This document shows, piece after piece, positions 41,853 through 50,926 of a stretch of 64,000 nucleotides of DNA. Every line of letters starts with the position of its first letter. The first letter of the stretch is position 1. Source of the DNA: Sphingomonas mucosissima (lineage in GTDB: Bacteria > Pseudomonadota > Alphaproteobacteria > Sphingomonadales > Sphingomonadaceae); the NCBI RefSeq assembly GCF_002197665.1, contig NZ_NBBJ01000006.1, positions 1-64,000 of the forward strand, in the 5' to 3' direction. The translations under genes and the position numbers were made by a program. Below the pieces are notes generated by a model that worked only from the letters and a program-made list of their open reading frames with translations, searched no databases and had not been told where the DNA came from.

Positions 41853-43007
41853 ATGATCCCCGACAATCCTCTGGCACTCTACGTCCACTGGCCGTTCTGC
41901 GTCTCGAAATGCCCCTATTGCGATTTCAACAGCCACGTCCGCGCCAGCGTGGATCAGGAGATCTGGCGCGACTCGCTCCTCGCGGACCTCGCGCACGAGG
42001 CGTCGGTGTTGCCCGGCCACCAGCTGACCTCGATCTTCTTCGGTGGCGGCACGCCCTCGCTGATGCCGCCCGAGACGGTCGCGGCGGTGCTTGACGCCGC
42101 GGAGCGCCACTGGGGCTTCGCGCCGGGCATCGAGATCACGCTGGAGGCGAATCCATCCTCCGTCGAGGCCGCGTGCTTCGCCGATCTCGCGGCGGCCGGC
42201 GTGAACCGGGTTTCGCTCGGCCTTCAGGCGCTAGACAATGACGCGCTCCGCTTCCTCGGCCGCGCGCATGACGTGGACGAGAGCCTCGCCGCGCTCGCCA
42301 TCGCGCAACGCGTGTTCCCGCGCGTCAGCTTTGACCTGATCTACGCCCGTCCCGACCAGCCGCTGGCGGCGTGGACCGCGGAGCTGGAGCGCGCGCTCGC
42401 GTTCGGCACCGAGCATCTGTCACTCTACCAACTCACCATCGAGCCCGGCACGCGCTTCCATACCGAAGCGGCAGCCGGTCGGCTCACCATCCCCGATGGC
42501 GACGCCGCCGCCGATCTGTTCGAGGCAACCCGCGCGATCACCGCCGCTGCCGGCCTCCCGGCGTATGAGATCAGCAATCACGCCCGGCCCGGCGCGGAGA
42601 GCCGGCACAATCTCGCATACTGGCGCTATCAGACCTACGCCGGCGTCGGCCCAGGCGCGCACGGTCGCCGCGGCGGGCTCGCCACCGTGCGCCGAAAGAA
42701 GCCGGAAAACTGGCTCGCCGCTGTCGAACGCAACGGCCACGGGCTCGAGGCGGAGGAGCCGCTCGCGCCGGAAACGCAGGCGTCAGAGGCACTGCTGATG
42801 GGCCTGCGCCTGCGCGAAGGCGTGGATCTCGGCAGGATCGCGCAACTGGGCGAGACTGACGTTCACGGGCTGGTCGATGAACGGGCAATCGCCCGATTGC
42901 CCGATCTGATCGTGCGCGAGGGCGATCGCCTCCGCGTGACGGAGGCCGGAATGCTGCTGCTCGACGCTATTCTGCCGGAGGTAGTACGCGTCGGCGTCCC
43001 CGCCTAA
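41853..43007 (+). CDS. hemW: radical SAM heme chaperone HemW
   Basis: HemW inserts or ferries heme to target proteins and was formerly annotated as oxygen-independent coproporphyrinogen oxidase. The CxxxCxxC iron-sulfur motif is Cys16, Cys20 and Cys23 in FCVSKCPYCDF, and there is no fourth cysteine next to it, as expected for HemW rather than HemN. GGGTPSLM and the C-terminal LMGLRLREGVDL complete the family picture. It is 384 residues from the ATG at 41853. Confidence 0.93.
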   Translation: MIPDNPLALYVHWPFCVSKCPYCDFNSHVRASVDQEIWRDSLLADLAHEASVLPGHQLTSIFFGGGTPSLMPPETVAAVLDAAERHWGFAPGIEITLEANPSSVEAACFADLAAAGVNRVSLGLQALDNDALRFLGRAHDVDESLAALAIAQRVFPRVSFDLIYARPDQPLAAWTAELERALAFGTEHLSLYQLTIEPGTRFHTEAAAGRLTIPDGDAAADLFEATRAITAAAGLPAYEISNHARPGAESRHNLAYWRYQTYAGVGPGAHGRRGGLATVRRKKPENWLAAVERNGHGLEAEEPLAPETQASEALLMGLRLREGVDLGRIAQLGETDVHGLVDERAIARLPDLIVREGDRLRVTEAGMLLLDAILPEVVRVGVPA

Positions 43008-43013
43008 CGCGGC

Positions 43014-43184
43014 TTAGATTCCCCACCAGACAACCACCATCGTGATCAGCGCGATGGCGACGAAGATCAGGTGCCGCCCGCTCTCGGGATCGCGCTCCGG
43101 CTTGTCCACGAAGATCGCGGGGTCATCCGGGTGCGGCATGCCCGGCGGGCGATCGTCGCCCGGTGGCGGTGGGTGGTCAGTCAT
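43014..43184 (-). CDS. small single-helix membrane protein
   Basis: This 56-residue protein has a Pro/Asp-rich cytoplasmic N-terminus (MTDHPPPPGDDRPPGMPHPD), a linker and one membrane helix, LIFVAIALITMVVVWWGI, at the end. I do not recognise it. It ends 6 bp from the hemW stop codon on the opposite strand. Confidence 0.6.
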   Translation of the reverse strand: MTDHPPPPGDDRPPGMPHPDDPAIFVDKPERDPESGRHLIFVAIALITMVVVWWGI

Positions 43185-43309
43185 CGCTTTTCTCCCATGC
43201 TCTGCGGCGTCGTCCGCCCTGCCGCTCGGGTCAACCGGACGTGCGCGGACTTGTGACAACGAACGGCTGGCGGCTAAAGGCGCGCAGGCCAGAGTAACGG
43301 AGAGGCAGC

Positions 43310-44842
43310 ATGCGCGTCATCGATCATCACATCGTCGGCCATCAGGGCACGGCGGGCGGGCGTGTGTCCGACGTTTACGATCCCAACACCGGCCAGGTGC
43401 AGGCGCAGGTGCGGCTCGGCAGCCAGGCCGAGCTCGACCGCGCCATCGCTGCGGCGCAGGCCGCGCAGCCCGCATGGGCCGCCACCAATCCGCAGCGCCG
43501 CGCCCGCGTGATGTTCGCGTTCAAGGCGCTGGTCGAAGCGAACATGGACGAGCTCGCGCATCTCCTCTCGTCCGAGCACGGCAAGGTGATCGCCGATTCG
43601 AAGGGCGACATTCAGCGCGGCCTTGAGGTCATCGAATTCTGCTGCGGCATCCCGCATATCCTGAAGGGCGAATATACCCAAGGCGCCGGCCCCGGCATCG
43701 ATGTCTATTCCATGCGCCAGCCGCTCGGCATCGGCGCCGGCATCACGCCGTTCAACTTCCCCGCCATGATCCCGCTGTGGATGAGCGGCGTCGCGATCGC
43801 CACCGGCAACGCCTTCATCCTGAAGCCGTCCGAGCGCGATCCCAGCGTGCCCGTCCGCCTCGCCGAGCTGTTCCGCGAGGCGGGGCTGCCCGAGGGCATC
43901 CTCCAGGTCGTGCAGGGCGACAAGGAGATGGTCGACGCGATCCTCGATCACCCGGCAATCTCAGCGGTCAGCTTCGTCGGCAGCAGCGACATCGCGCATT
44001 ACGTCTACAATCGCGGCGTCGCGGCGGGAAAGCGCGTGCAGGCGATGGGCGGTGCGAAGAACCACGGCATCGTCATGCCCGATGCCGATCTCGATCAGGT
44101 CGTCGCCGATCTCTCCGGCGCGGCCTTCGGCTCCGCTGGCGAGCGCTGCATGGCGCTCCCCGTCGTCGTGCCGGTCGGCGAGAAGACCGCAGTGGCGCTG
44201 CGTGAAAAGCTGCTGCCGGCGATCGAGGCGTTGCGCGTCGGCGTCTCCACCGATGCGGAGGCGCATTATGGCCCGGTGGTGAACGCCGCGCACAAGCAGC
44301 GCGTGGAGAACTGGATTCAGACCGGCATCGACGAGGGCGCAGAGCTGGTGGTCGATGGCCGCGGCTTCAAGCTGCAGGGGCATGAGGAAGGCTTCTTCAT
44401 CGGCCCGTCGCTGTTCGACCATGTCACGCCGGACATGCAGAGCTACAAGGAAGAGATCTTCGGCCCGGTGCTGCAGATCGTCCGCGCGCCTGATTTCGAG
44501 ACCGCGCTTCGCCTGCCGAGCGAGCACCAATACGGCAACGGCGTCGCGATCTTCACCCGAAATGGCCATGCCGCGCGCGAATTCGCCGCGCGCGTCAATG
44601 TCGGCATGGTGGGGATCAACGTGCCGATCCCGGTCCCGGTCGCTTATCACACCTTTGGCGGCTGGAAGCGCTCGGCGTTCGGCGACACCAACCAGCACGG
44701 CATGGAAGGCGTGAAGTTCTGGACGAAGGTGAAGACGATCACGCAGCGCTGGCCGGATGGCACGGTCGATCTGCCGCGCGGCAGCGAGGATGGCGGCCCC
44801 AGCCGGATCCAGGACGCGTTCGTCATCCCGACGATGGGTTGA
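43310..44842 (+). CDS. mmsA: methylmalonate-semialdehyde dehydrogenase (CoA-acylating)
   Basis: MmsA oxidises methylmalonate semialdehyde to propionyl-CoA, the last step of valine catabolism, and also acts on malonate semialdehyde. This 510-residue aldehyde dehydrogenase has Asn149 in TPFNFP and the catalytic Cys280 in GSAGERCMALPV, whose ERCM context is diagnostic of this subfamily. It stands at the head of a cluster with acyl-CoA dehydrogenase, HIBYL-CoA hydrolase, enoyl-CoA hydratase and mmsB, which together complete the valine pathway. Confidence 0.96.
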   Translation: MRVIDHHIVGHQGTAGGRVSDVYDPNTGQVQAQVRLGSQAELDRAIAAAQAAQPAWAATNPQRRARVMFAFKALVEANMDELAHLLSSEHGKVIADSKGDIQRGLEVIEFCCGIPHILKGEYTQGAGPGIDVYSMRQPLGIGAGITPFNFPAMIPLWMSGVAIATGNAFILKPSERDPSVPVRLAELFREAGLPEGILQVVQGDKEMVDAILDHPAISAVSFVGSSDIAHYVYNRGVAAGKRVQAMGGAKNHGIVMPDADLDQVVADLSGAAFGSAGERCMALPVVVPVGEKTAVALREKLLPAIEALRVGVSTDAEAHYGPVVNAAHKQRVENWIQTGIDEGAELVVDGRGFKLQGHEEGFFIGPSLFDHVTPDMQSYKEEIFGPVLQIVRAPDFETALRLPSEHQYGNGVAIFTRNGHAAREFAARVNVGMVGINVPIPVPVAYHTFGGWKRSAFGDTNQHGMEGVKFWTKVKTITQRWPDGTVDLPRGSEDGGPSRIQDAFVIPTMG

Positions 44843-44852
44843 GGCGCGCCGC

Positions 44853-45320
44853 ATGCACCGCAGGCTGACCGTCGCGGCCGCGTTCCTGATGCTCGCGGCG
44901 TGCAATGCGCCCGAGCAGCAAAGCGAGGCGGCCGTCAACGACGGCGCCTTAGCCGCCGGCGCGAATACGGCGGACGTGGTGGCGAACGCCGCCAGCACGC
45001 CGGAGCCGGTGGCGGACAGGCGGATCCCGTCCGCCTTCCTCGGCCGCTGGGGTCTCGTCCCGGCGGACTGCACCTCGACTATGGGCGACAACAAGGGGCT
45101 GATGACCGTCACGCCCGATCGCCTGACCTTTTACGAATCGCGCGCCGCCATCGCGCGGCTGGAGGCGTTATCCCCAACCGAGCTTCGCGCCAGCCTAGCG
45201 TTCACCGGCGAGGGGCAGGAGTGGACGCAGGAAACCCCGCTCATCCTGGAAGAGAACGGCCGCGTATTGGTGCGCGTGGCCGAGGGCGAAAGGCTTCGCT
45301 ACACGCGCTGCGATGCCTGA
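44853..45320 (+). CDS. lipoprotein of unknown function
   Basis: The 155-residue protein has a lipoprotein signal (lipobox MLAAC), then an Ala/Asn-rich linker and a domain containing FLGRWGLVPADCTSTMGDNKGL and an all-beta segment (LTFYESRAAIARLEAL) ending in LRYTRCDA. The two cysteines (in ADCTST and YTRCDA) may form a disulfide. I do not recognise a family. It begins 11 bp after mmsA and overlaps the start of purU by 8 bp, so it is inside the operon but is not obviously metabolic. Confidence 0.72.
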   Translation: MHRRLTVAAAFLMLAACNAPEQQSEAAVNDGALAAGANTADVVANAASTPEPVADRRIPSAFLGRWGLVPADCTSTMGDNKGLMTVTPDRLTFYESRAAIARLEALSPTELRASLAFTGEGQEWTQETPLILEENGRVLVRVAEGERLRYTRCDA

Positions 45321-46179
45321 TCCCCTGATGACCGAACCCGTCGCACCCGAGCAAAGCTGGATCCTCACCTTTTCCTGCCACGATCGCCGCGGCATCGTCG
45401 CCGCGGTGACGGGGCGGCTGGCGGAGGCCGGCGGCTTCATCCTCGACAGCCAGCAATATGCCGACCTCGATACCGGCCGCTTCTTCATGCGGCTGGTGTT
45501 CACCGGCCCCGACATGCGCGATCGCCTCAGCGACGTCGCCGCGCAGTTCGGCTTCGACTGGACATTGGTGCCGGGCGACCATCGCCCCAAGGTGGTGATC
45601 GCGTGCTCCACCACCTCGCATTGCCTGAACGATCTGCTCCACCGCTGGTCGATCGGCGCGCTCCCGATTGATCCGGTCGCGGTCGTCTCGAACCATGAGG
45701 TGCTGCGCGGCCTCGCCGAATGGCACAATGTGCCGTTCCATCATTTGCCCGTCTCCGCCGCCAACCGCGCCGATCAGGAGGCCGCGTTGCTGCGCGTGAT
45801 GGAGGATAGCGGCGCGGATCTGCTGGTGCTCGCCCGCTACATGCAGGTGCTCTCGCCCGAGCTGGTCGCCGCCGTCGAGGGCCGCTGCGTCAACATCCAC
45901 CACAGCTTCTTGCCCAGCTTCAAGGGCGCGAAACCCTATCACCAGGCGCATGCCCGCGGCGTGAAGCTGATCGGCGCCACCGCCCATTTCGTCACCACCG
46001 ACCTCGACGAGGGGCCGATCATCGAACAGGCCGCCGAGCGCGTCGACCATCGTGCGACCGTGAACGAACTGATCGCGATTGGCCGCGACATCGAGGCGCA
46101 GGTTCTTGCCCGCGCCGTGCGCTGGATCGCCGAGCGGCGCGTTCTTGCCAATGGTGCGCGCACCGTCGTCTTTCGCTAG
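45313..46179 (+). CDS. purU: formyltetrahydrofolate deformylase
   Basis: PurU hydrolyses 10-formyltetrahydrofolate to formate and tetrahydrofolate and so balances the one-carbon pool. The 288-residue protein has an N-terminal ACT domain (LTFSCHDRRGIVAAVTGRLAE) and a formyltransferase-like domain with the catalytic NIHHSFLP and Asp-containing DLDEGPIIEQ motifs. A second in-frame ATG at 45328 is possible. It lies in the valine cluster, and methionine/glycine links may explain this only loosely. Confidence 0.94.
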   Translation: MPDPLMTEPVAPEQSWILTFSCHDRRGIVAAVTGRLAEAGGFILDSQQYADLDTGRFFMRLVFTGPDMRDRLSDVAAQFGFDWTLVPGDHRPKVVIACSTTSHCLNDLLHRWSIGALPIDPVAVVSNHEVLRGLAEWHNVPFHHLPVSAANRADQEAALLRVMEDSGADLLVLARYMQVLSPELVAAVEGRCVNIHHSFLPSFKGAKPYHQAHARGVKLIGATAHFVTTDLDEGPIIEQAAERVDHRATVNELIAIGRDIEAQVLARAVRWIAERRVLANGARTVVFR

Positions 46180-46188
46180 AGCAGCCCC

Positions 46189-47334
46189 ATGACCGACCAA
46201 TTCGACCTCACCGATGACCAGCGCGAGATCCAGGAGCTCGCCCGCCGTTTTACCGCCGATCGCATCACGCCCTTCGCGGCGGAATGGGACGAAAAGCACA
46301 TCTTCCCGCGCGACACGATCAAGGCCGCTGCCGAGCTCGGCTTCGCCGCGATCTACGTCAGCGAGGAAAGCGGCGGGATTAACCTGGGCCGGCTCGAAGC
46401 CGCGCTGATCATGGAAGCCATGGCTTATGGCTGCCCCGCCACGTCAGCCTTCATCTCGATCCATAATATGGCATCGTGGATGATCGACCGCTTCGGCTCG
46501 GACGATCTGAAGGGCCGCTATCTCCCCGACCTTGTCACCATGGAGCGGATCGCCAGCTATTGCCTGACCGAGCCGGGCTCGGGCTCGGACGCGGCGGCGC
46601 TGAAGACCAGCGCGCGGCTCGAAGGCGATCATTACATCGTCAACGGCACCAAGCAGTTCATCTCCGGCGCCGGGGAGAACGAAGTCTACGTCACCATGGT
46701 GCGCACCGGCGCGGAAGGGCCCAAGGGCATCTCGTGCCTCGTCATCGACAAGGACATGCCCGGCGTCTCCTTCGGCGCCAATGAACGCAAGCTGGGGTGG
46801 CACGCACAGCCCACGCGCCAAGTGCTGTTCGACAATGTGAAGGTGCCGGTGGCCAACCGCGTCGGGCAGGAGGGCGAAGGCTTCCGCTTCGCCATGATGG
46901 GCCTTGACGGCGGCCGCCTCAACATCGGCGCCTGCTCGCTCGGCGGGGCGCAGCGCTGCCTCGACGAGGCGATCGCCTACACCAAGGATCGGCAGCAATT
47001 CGGCCAGCGCATCGCCGATTTCCAGAACACCCAGTTCACGCTGGCCGACATGGATACCGAGCTCCAGGCCGCGCGCTACCTCCTCTACGTCGCCGCCGCG
47101 AAGGTGACAGCGAACGCGCCCGACAAGACGCGCTTTGCCGCCATGGCCAAGCGGCTGGCGACCGACACCGGATCCTCGGTGGTCGATCGCGCGCTGCAGC
47201 TGCACGGCGGCTACGGTTATCTCATGGATTACCCGATCGAGCGCTTCTGGCGCGATCTGCGCGTGCATTCGATCTTGGAAGGCACCAACCAGGTGATGCG
47301 GATGATCGTCGGCCGCGAACTGACGCGCCAGTAA
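46189..47334 (+). CDS. acyl-CoA dehydrogenase, probable isobutyryl-CoA dehydrogenase
   Basis: This 381-residue flavoenzyme has the family signatures ASYCLTEPGSGSDAAALKT for FAD binding and the catalytic Glu364 in LEGTNQVMRM. Its place between mmsA and the HIBYL-CoA hydrolase gene predicts that it oxidises isobutyryl-CoA to methacrylyl-CoA in valine breakdown; the substrate is inferred from context. The start lies 9 bp after purU. Confidence 0.92.
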   Translation: MTDQFDLTDDQREIQELARRFTADRITPFAAEWDEKHIFPRDTIKAAAELGFAAIYVSEESGGINLGRLEAALIMEAMAYGCPATSAFISIHNMASWMIDRFGSDDLKGRYLPDLVTMERIASYCLTEPGSGSDAAALKTSARLEGDHYIVNGTKQFISGAGENEVYVTMVRTGAEGPKGISCLVIDKDMPGVSFGANERKLGWHAQPTRQVLFDNVKVPVANRVGQEGEGFRFAMMGLDGGRLNIGACSLGGAQRCLDEAIAYTKDRQQFGQRIADFQNTQFTLADMDTELQAARYLLYVAAAKVTANAPDKTRFAAMAKRLATDTGSSVVDRALQLHGGYGYLMDYPIERFWRDLRVHSILEGTNQVMRMIVGRELTRQ

Positions 47335-47355
47335 CTGTCCTACACGCGGCAAAGA

Positions 47356-47406
47356 TGAGAGAAGATAGGATCGGAAGCGAAACGATCGTCTTTATCTTCT
47401 CTCTCA
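47356..47406 (+). promoter_or_regulatory. long inverted repeat between acyl-CoA dehydrogenase and hydrolase genes
   Basis: TGAGAGAAGATA (47356-47367) is followed, 25 bases later, by TATCTTCTCTCTCA (47393-47406), with an inner GATCG/CGATC. The pairing covers most of the 99-bp gap just before the hydrolase start. The sequence is AT-richer than its surroundings. It could be a transcript-processing stem, attenuator or operator. Confidence 0.45.
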
Positions 47407-47433
47407 CATGCACAAGTTTCGGGAATTTTGCGG

Positions 47434-48477
47434 ATGACCAGTGACGTTCTGACCTTCGTCGACGGCCCGATCGGCCGCATCGGGCTGAACCGCCCGAAGG
47501 CGATCCACGCGCTCACCACGCCGATGTGCGTCGCCGTGCTCGACGCGCTGGAAACCTGGCGCGGCGACGATGGCGTGCGCGCCATCATCATCGACCATGC
47601 CGAGGGGCGTGGCTTCTGCGCCGGCGGCGACATTCGCATGCTCGCCGATAGCGGCGCGAAGGACGGCGTCGAGGCACGCGAATTCTTCCACACCGAATAC
47701 CGCATGAACCACCGCCTCTTCACCTATGCGAAGGACACGGTAGCCTTCATGGACGGCATCACCATGGGCGGCGGCGTCGGCATTTCGCAGCCGTGCCGCT
47801 ACCGCGTCGCGACCGAAAACGCGAAGTTCGCCATGCCCGAAACGGGCATCGGCCTGTTCCCGGATGTGGGCGGCGGCTGGTATCTCTCGCGCCTACCGGG
47901 CCGGATCGGGCAATATCTGGCGCTCACCGGCCACCGACTCGACGGCGCGGAGACCTTCGCGCTAGGCCTCGCCTCACATTACATGCCGGCGTCGCAGGTT
48001 GAGGAGGCGAAAGCCCGCATCACCGCCGATCCCACCGCCATCGCCGAGACGCTGGCTGCGCTCTCGACTGAGCCCGGCCGGGCTGCACTGATCGAGCACC
48101 GCGCCGAGATCGACCGGCTATTCGCCTCCGACGCGCTCGAGGACGTGTTCGCCGCGCTGGAAGCCGACGGCAGCGATTTCGCCGCGACGACGCTTGCGAC
48201 CCTGCGCACCAAGTCGCCGCAGACGATGAAGGTCAGCCTGCGTCTGCTCCGTGACGGCAAGGGCATGGCGAGCTTCGCTGACGAGATGCGCCAGGAATAT
48301 GCCGTCGGCGCCCGCGTCGTGCAGCGCCACGACTTCCTCGAGGGCGTGCGTGCGGTGATCGTTGACAAGGACAATGCGCCCAAATGGGATCCGGCAACGC
48401 CCGAAGGCGTCAGCGATCATGTGATCGATCAGATCTTCGCGCCGCTGCCGGACCATGAAGCCTGGACGCCCGCCTGA
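47434..48477 (+). CDS. 3-hydroxyisobutyryl-CoA hydrolase (enoyl-CoA hydratase superfamily)
   Basis: The 347-residue protein is of the crotonase fold, with the long form typical of HIBYL-CoA hydrolases. Signatures are GRGFCAGGDIRML, the acyl-CoA pocket GGGVGISQPCRYRVA and PETGIGLFPDVGGGW with the catalytic Glu. It releases 3-hydroxyisobutyrate from its CoA ester, the substrate of MmsB. The start at 47434 (MTSDV) follows the leader hairpin. Confidence 0.9.
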   Translation: MTSDVLTFVDGPIGRIGLNRPKAIHALTTPMCVAVLDALETWRGDDGVRAIIIDHAEGRGFCAGGDIRMLADSGAKDGVEAREFFHTEYRMNHRLFTYAKDTVAFMDGITMGGGVGISQPCRYRVATENAKFAMPETGIGLFPDVGGGWYLSRLPGRIGQYLALTGHRLDGAETFALGLASHYMPASQVEEAKARITADPTAIAETLAALSTEPGRAALIEHRAEIDRLFASDALEDVFAALEADGSDFAATTLATLRTKSPQTMKVSLRLLRDGKGMASFADEMRQEYAVGARVVQRHDFLEGVRAVIVDKDNAPKWDPATPEGVSDHVIDQIFAPLPDHEAWTPA

Positions 48478-48531
48478 TCCACAACACACCGTCACGCCGG
48501 GCCATGTCCGCGGCGACGAAGGGAGAGACCG

Positions 48532-49314
48532 ATGACCGATTACGCCAACATCCTCGTCGAGCAGCGCGGCGCCGTCACGCTCGTCACGCTCAACCGCCCG
48601 CAGTCGCTGAACGCGCTGAACAGCGACGTGCTCGCCGATCTGTCGTCGGCGTTCGGCAAGTATGACAAGGACGACAGCCAGCGTTGCCTCGTCCTCACCG
48701 GCTCGGGCGAGAAGGCGTTCGCCGCCGGCGCGGACATCAAGCAGATGGCCGACATGGCGGCCGCCGATTTCTTCCTGCAGGATTTCTTTGCCGGCTGGCA
48801 GACCGGCGTGGTCGCCACGCGCAAGCCGTGGATCGCGGCAGTCAACGGCTTCGCGCTGGGCGGCGGCTGCGAACTCGCGATGATGGCCGACTTCATTTAC
48901 GCCGCTGACACCGCGAAGTTTGGCCAGCCCGAGATCAAGCTTGGCGTCGCGCCGGGCATGGGCGGCTCGCAGCGGCTGACCCGCGCGATCGGCAAGGCCA
49001 AGGCGATGGAAATGTGCCTCACCGGCCGGATGATGGACGCCGCCGAAGCGGAGCGCTCGGGTCTCGTCGCCAAGGTCGTGCCGCTCGCCTCGCTCCTTGA
49101 AGAGACGCTGAAGACCGCCGAGTTGATCGCTTCGATGCCTCCCATGGCTGCGATGGTGAACAAGGAAATGGTCAACGCCGCCTTTGAGACCAACCTGGCG
49201 CAAGGCATTCTGACCGAGCGCCGTCTATTCCAGATCCTGACCGCGACGGAGGACAAGGCCGAGGGGATGGTCGCCTTTATCGAAAAGCGCCCCGGCGTCT
49301 GGAAGGGCCGGTAA
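48532..49314 (+). CDS. enoyl-CoA hydratase
   Basis: The 260-residue crotonase has both catalytic glutamates, one in [11 protein letters not shown] and one in [13 protein letters not shown], and the oxyanion segments [10 protein letters not shown] and GFALGGGCE. In the valine cluster it should hydrate methacrylyl-CoA to 3-hydroxyisobutyryl-CoA, the reaction between the dehydrogenase and the hydrolase. Homologues also serve general beta-oxidation. A GGGAGA site precedes the ATG. Confidence 0.93.
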   Translation: MTDYANILVEQRGAVTLVTLNRPQSLNALNSDVLADLSSAFGKYDKDDSQRCLVLTGSGEKAFAAGADIKQMADMAAADFFLQDFFAGWQTGVVATRKPWIAAVNGFALGGGCELAMMADFIYAADTAKFGQPEIKLGVAPGMGGSQRLTRAIGKAKAMEMCLTGRMMDAAEAERSGLVAKVVPLASLLEETLKTAELIASMPPMAAMVNKEMVNAAFETNLAQGILTERRLFQILTATEDKAEGMVAFIEKRPGVWKGR

Positions 49315-49322
49315 CACACGTT

Positions 49323-49425
49323 CCCCTCCTGCCTGCAGGAGGGGTTGGGGGGGAGGGCCTGTCTGCAGCATGGTGGCGGATCGGCAAGCTCTCTCCCGGT
49401 CTCTTCCGCACACGGGAGGGCAGGT
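49323..49425. repeat. intergenic hairpin cluster
   Basis: A perfect 10-bp inverted repeat CCCCTCCTGC / GCAGGAGGGG (49323-49344) is followed by a G-rich stretch and a second stem, CTCCCGG...CACGGGAGG (about 49391-49419). The arrangement is that of a family of dispersed C/G-rich intergenic repeats seen in sphingomonad genomes; terminator use cannot be excluded. Confidence 0.5.
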
Positions 49426-49444
49426 TGAAGATTAGGAGTTTGGC

Positions 49445-50326
49445 ATGGCACGCGTCGCTTTCATTGGTCTCGGCAACATGGGTGGGGGGATGGCTGCGAA
49501 CCTCGCCAAGGCGGGGCATGACGTGCGTGCCTTCGATCTGAGCGCGGACGCGCTCGATCGCGCGAAAAAGGCCGGCTGCTTGCCGGTTGCCGGCGCCGCG
49601 GAAGCGGTCGAGGGCGCCGAAGCGATCATCACCATGCTTCCCGCGGGCCAGCATGTCGCACAGGTCTATGCCGAAGCCGTGTTCGGCAAGGCGGAGCCCG
49701 GCGCCATTCTCATCGATTGCTCGACCATCGACGTCGCCACCGCGCGCCAACTGGCCAGTGACGCGCAAGCCAAGGGGCTGGAAGCGGTCGACGCGCCCGT
49801 TTCCGGCGGCATCGCTGCGGCGAACGGTGGCACGCTCACCTTCATGGTCGGCGGCACCGAGGCCGGCTTCGCTGCCGCGCAGCCTTTCCTTGAAGATATG
49901 GGGAAGGCCGTGATTCACGCCGGCGCCAGCGGCGCGGGGCAGGCAGTGAAGATGTGCAACAACCTCATCCTCGCCGGCACGATGATCGCGACCTGCGAAG
50001 GTTTTGCGCTTGCCGAGAAGCTCGGGCTCGATCCGCAGGTGTTCTACGACATTTCCAGCAAAGCGACTGGCCAGAGCTGGTCGATGACCAGCTATTGTCC
50101 GCTGCCCGGCGTTGGGCCGGAGAGCCCCGCCGACCGCGATTATCAGGGCGGGTTCGCCGCCGCGCTGATGCTGAAGGACCTGCGCCTCGCCATGGCGGCG
50201 GCGGCCGAAGCTGGCGCCAACCTGCCGCTCGGCACTCGCGCGACCGAGCTCTACGAGGCGTTCGCCGCGGAGCATGGCAATCTCGATTTCTCCGCCATCA
50301 TCAAGACGTCCCAAGGCAAGTCATGA
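49445..50326 (+). CDS. mmsB: 3-hydroxyisobutyrate dehydrogenase
   Basis: MmsB oxidises 3-hydroxyisobutyrate to methylmalonate semialdehyde, the substrate of MmsA. The 293-residue protein has the NAD-binding motif GLGNMG (8-13), the substrate loop DAPVSGGIAAANGGTL (117-131 region) and the catalytic Lys169 in GAGQAVKMCNN. It is the last metabolic gene of the valine cluster. The GreA/B-type gene overlaps its stop (ATGA). Confidence 0.96.
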   Translation: MARVAFIGLGNMGGGMAANLAKAGHDVRAFDLSADALDRAKKAGCLPVAGAAEAVEGAEAIITMLPAGQHVAQVYAEAVFGKAEPGAILIDCSTIDVATARQLASDAQAKGLEAVDAPVSGGIAAANGGTLTFMVGGTEAGFAAAQPFLEDMGKAVIHAGASGAGQAVKMCNNLILAGTMIATCEGFALAEKLGLDPQVFYDISSKATGQSWSMTSYCPLPGVGPESPADRDYQGGFAAALMLKDLRLAMAAAAEAGANLPLGTRATELYEAFAAEHGNLDFSAIIKTSQGKS

Positions 50327-50781
50327 GCGTCGCCTTCCGCCGCGAGAGTGACGAGGAACACAAGGAGCCGCGGTTCGAACTGCCGCTGCCATCGGGGCCG
50401 AATCTCGTCACCGAGCGTGGCCGCGTGTTGATAGACGAGCGGATCGCCGCACTGGAGGCCGAGCTTCCCGGTGCGGACGAGCTCGCGCGCGAAGACATCG
50501 CCCGCCAGCTGCGCTACTGGAAGACGCGGCGCGCCACGGCGATCCTCGCGCCGGTGCCGCCCGCCGACGAGATCGCCTTCGGCAGCCGCGTGCGCTTTCG
50601 CCTCAATGGCAAGGAGCAGGAGATCGGCATCGTTGGCGATGACGAGGCCGATCCCGCCGCCCGGCTGATTGCTTTCTCCGCGCCGCTCGCCCGCGCGATG
50701 ATGGGCGCTGGCAAGGGCGAGCGGGTCGCGTTCAACGGCCGGGAGGACGCCATCGAGATTGTCGAGATCGGCCGCGTCTGA
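50323..50781 (+). CDS. GreA/GreB-family transcription factor
   Basis: The 152-residue protein has an N-terminal coiled-coil segment (VLIDERIAALEAELP to RRATAIL) and a C-terminal globular FKBP-like domain (IAFGSRVRFRLNGKEQEI to GEDA-like end, VEIGRV). Gre factors rescue backtracked RNA polymerase by stimulating transcript cleavage. The usual acidic tip residues of the coiled coil are not obvious, so activity is uncertain. It is translationally coupled to mmsB, an unusual place for a Gre factor. Confidence 0.75.
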   Translation: MSVAFRRESDEEHKEPRFELPLPSGPNLVTERGRVLIDERIAALEAELPGADELAREDIARQLRYWKTRRATAILAPVPPADEIAFGSRVRFRLNGKEQEIGIVGDDEADPAARLIAFSAPLARAMMGAGKGERVAFNGREDAIEIVEIGRV

Positions 50782-50926
50782 GCCGCTCCCGCAGGCGATT
50801 GGCCGCCGGCAGATGCGTGCTTAGCAATTCCCGGCCTCGATACTGCCCGTGGCGATGCTCCGCTTCGTCGGCACCAACCGCCCGGTGTGGCGTTTGGCGT
50901 TGACCAACTACAATCGGAGTAACGGC

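Noticed and set aside
43961..45112. 383-codon minus-strand frame over mmsA
   Set aside because: It is antisense to mmsA and the lipoprotein gene and carries no domain.
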